A stretch of 40,400 bases of DNA from JBBSHJ01 sp038253135 (lineage in GTDB: Bacteria > Actinomycetota > Actinomycetes > Mycobacteriales > QHCD01), in contig JBBSHJ010000021.1 in NCBI GenBank assembly GCA_038253135.1, positions 1 through 40,400 on the forward strand, in the 5' to 3' direction. This document shows positions 40,345 to 40,400 of this stretch, piece by piece. The translations under genes were made by a program, and so were the position numbers. The notes beneath the pieces are model-generated. The model was not told where the DNA came from. It saw only the letters and a list, made by a program, of their open reading frames with translations, and did not search any database. Each line of letters starts with the position of its first letter. Positions within the stretch are counted from its first letter, which is position 1.

Positions 40345-40400
40345 GGGCCGCCACCGCCGCAACGCCCGCGCCCTGACCGGTTCCGTCGCCTCCCGCTCGC

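Overview
The window is high-GC DNA with actinobacterial gene order and style: prfB, ftsE, ftsX and smpB in a row, GTG starts, 4-nt ATGA/GTGA overlaps inside operons, and many genes whose start codon lies 6-8 nt behind a TAnnnT -10 box (leaderless mRNAs). A tmRNA gene with the tag ADSSQREFALAA, close to the mycobacterial type, supports an actinomycete. The genus cannot be fixed from the sequence alone.

Layout. 1-1580: the end of a Tad (Flp pilus) locus, with a divergent DUF6907-like gene at the left edge, a fragment that looks like the tail of TadC, a small Flp-like protein and two TadE-like proteins. 1665-4876: a CUT1 sugar ABC importer (lipoprotein plus two permeases, no ATPase) behind a LacI-type site. 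5027-8825: the core block prfB, ftsE-ftsX, smpB, with a small zinc-ribbon membrane protein. 9009-15765 (minus strand): a lipid/redox block. It holds a fatty-acyl-CoA-reductase-like/HAD fusion, a His-rich Gly-repeat protein, a zinc alcohol dehydrogenase, a LarA-like protein and, after a repeat region, a PlsC-type acyltransferase. 15899-18798: DUF2207 membrane protein and an acyl-CoA-dehydrogenase-like protein. 19125-20117: AbiEi/DUF559-like protein flanked by stem-loop repeats. 20442-20811: tmRNA, abutted by a toxin-antitoxin pair. 21760-25612: VOC protein, alkylation repair pair (2OG-Fe(II) oxygenase and Ogt), LigD-type polymerase and a molybdopterin oxidoreductase. 25665-28073: small membrane protein, two-domain VOC protein and alpha/beta hydrolase. 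28070-35461: carbohydrate block (glycogen-debranching-like enzyme, metallo-beta-lactamase remnant, ManD-like dehydratase, lactonase, polytopic membrane protein, gluconokinase). 35506-40261 (minus strand): sugar isomerase and Gfo/Idh/MocA dehydrogenase, then a threonine-rich leader peptide with attenuator-like hairpins in front of a short, frameshifted threonyl-tRNA synthetase paralogue, then a sulfatase.

Most notable: (1) a 24-residue leader ORF with three consecutive Thr codons, followed by mutually exclusive hairpins, upstream of the ThrRS paralogue, which fits ribosome-mediated attenuation; (2) the tightly coupled reductase-HAD / repeat protein / dehydrogenase / LarA-like operon, containing an unusual 120-residue His- and Gly-rich protein; (3) a toxin-antitoxin operon whose 15-bp-arm palindrome covers the -10 box and leaderless start codon directly against the 3' end of ssrA; (4) remnants of a TadC-like and a metallo-beta-lactamase gene. 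All alignments and foldings were done by eye; no search or folding program was run.
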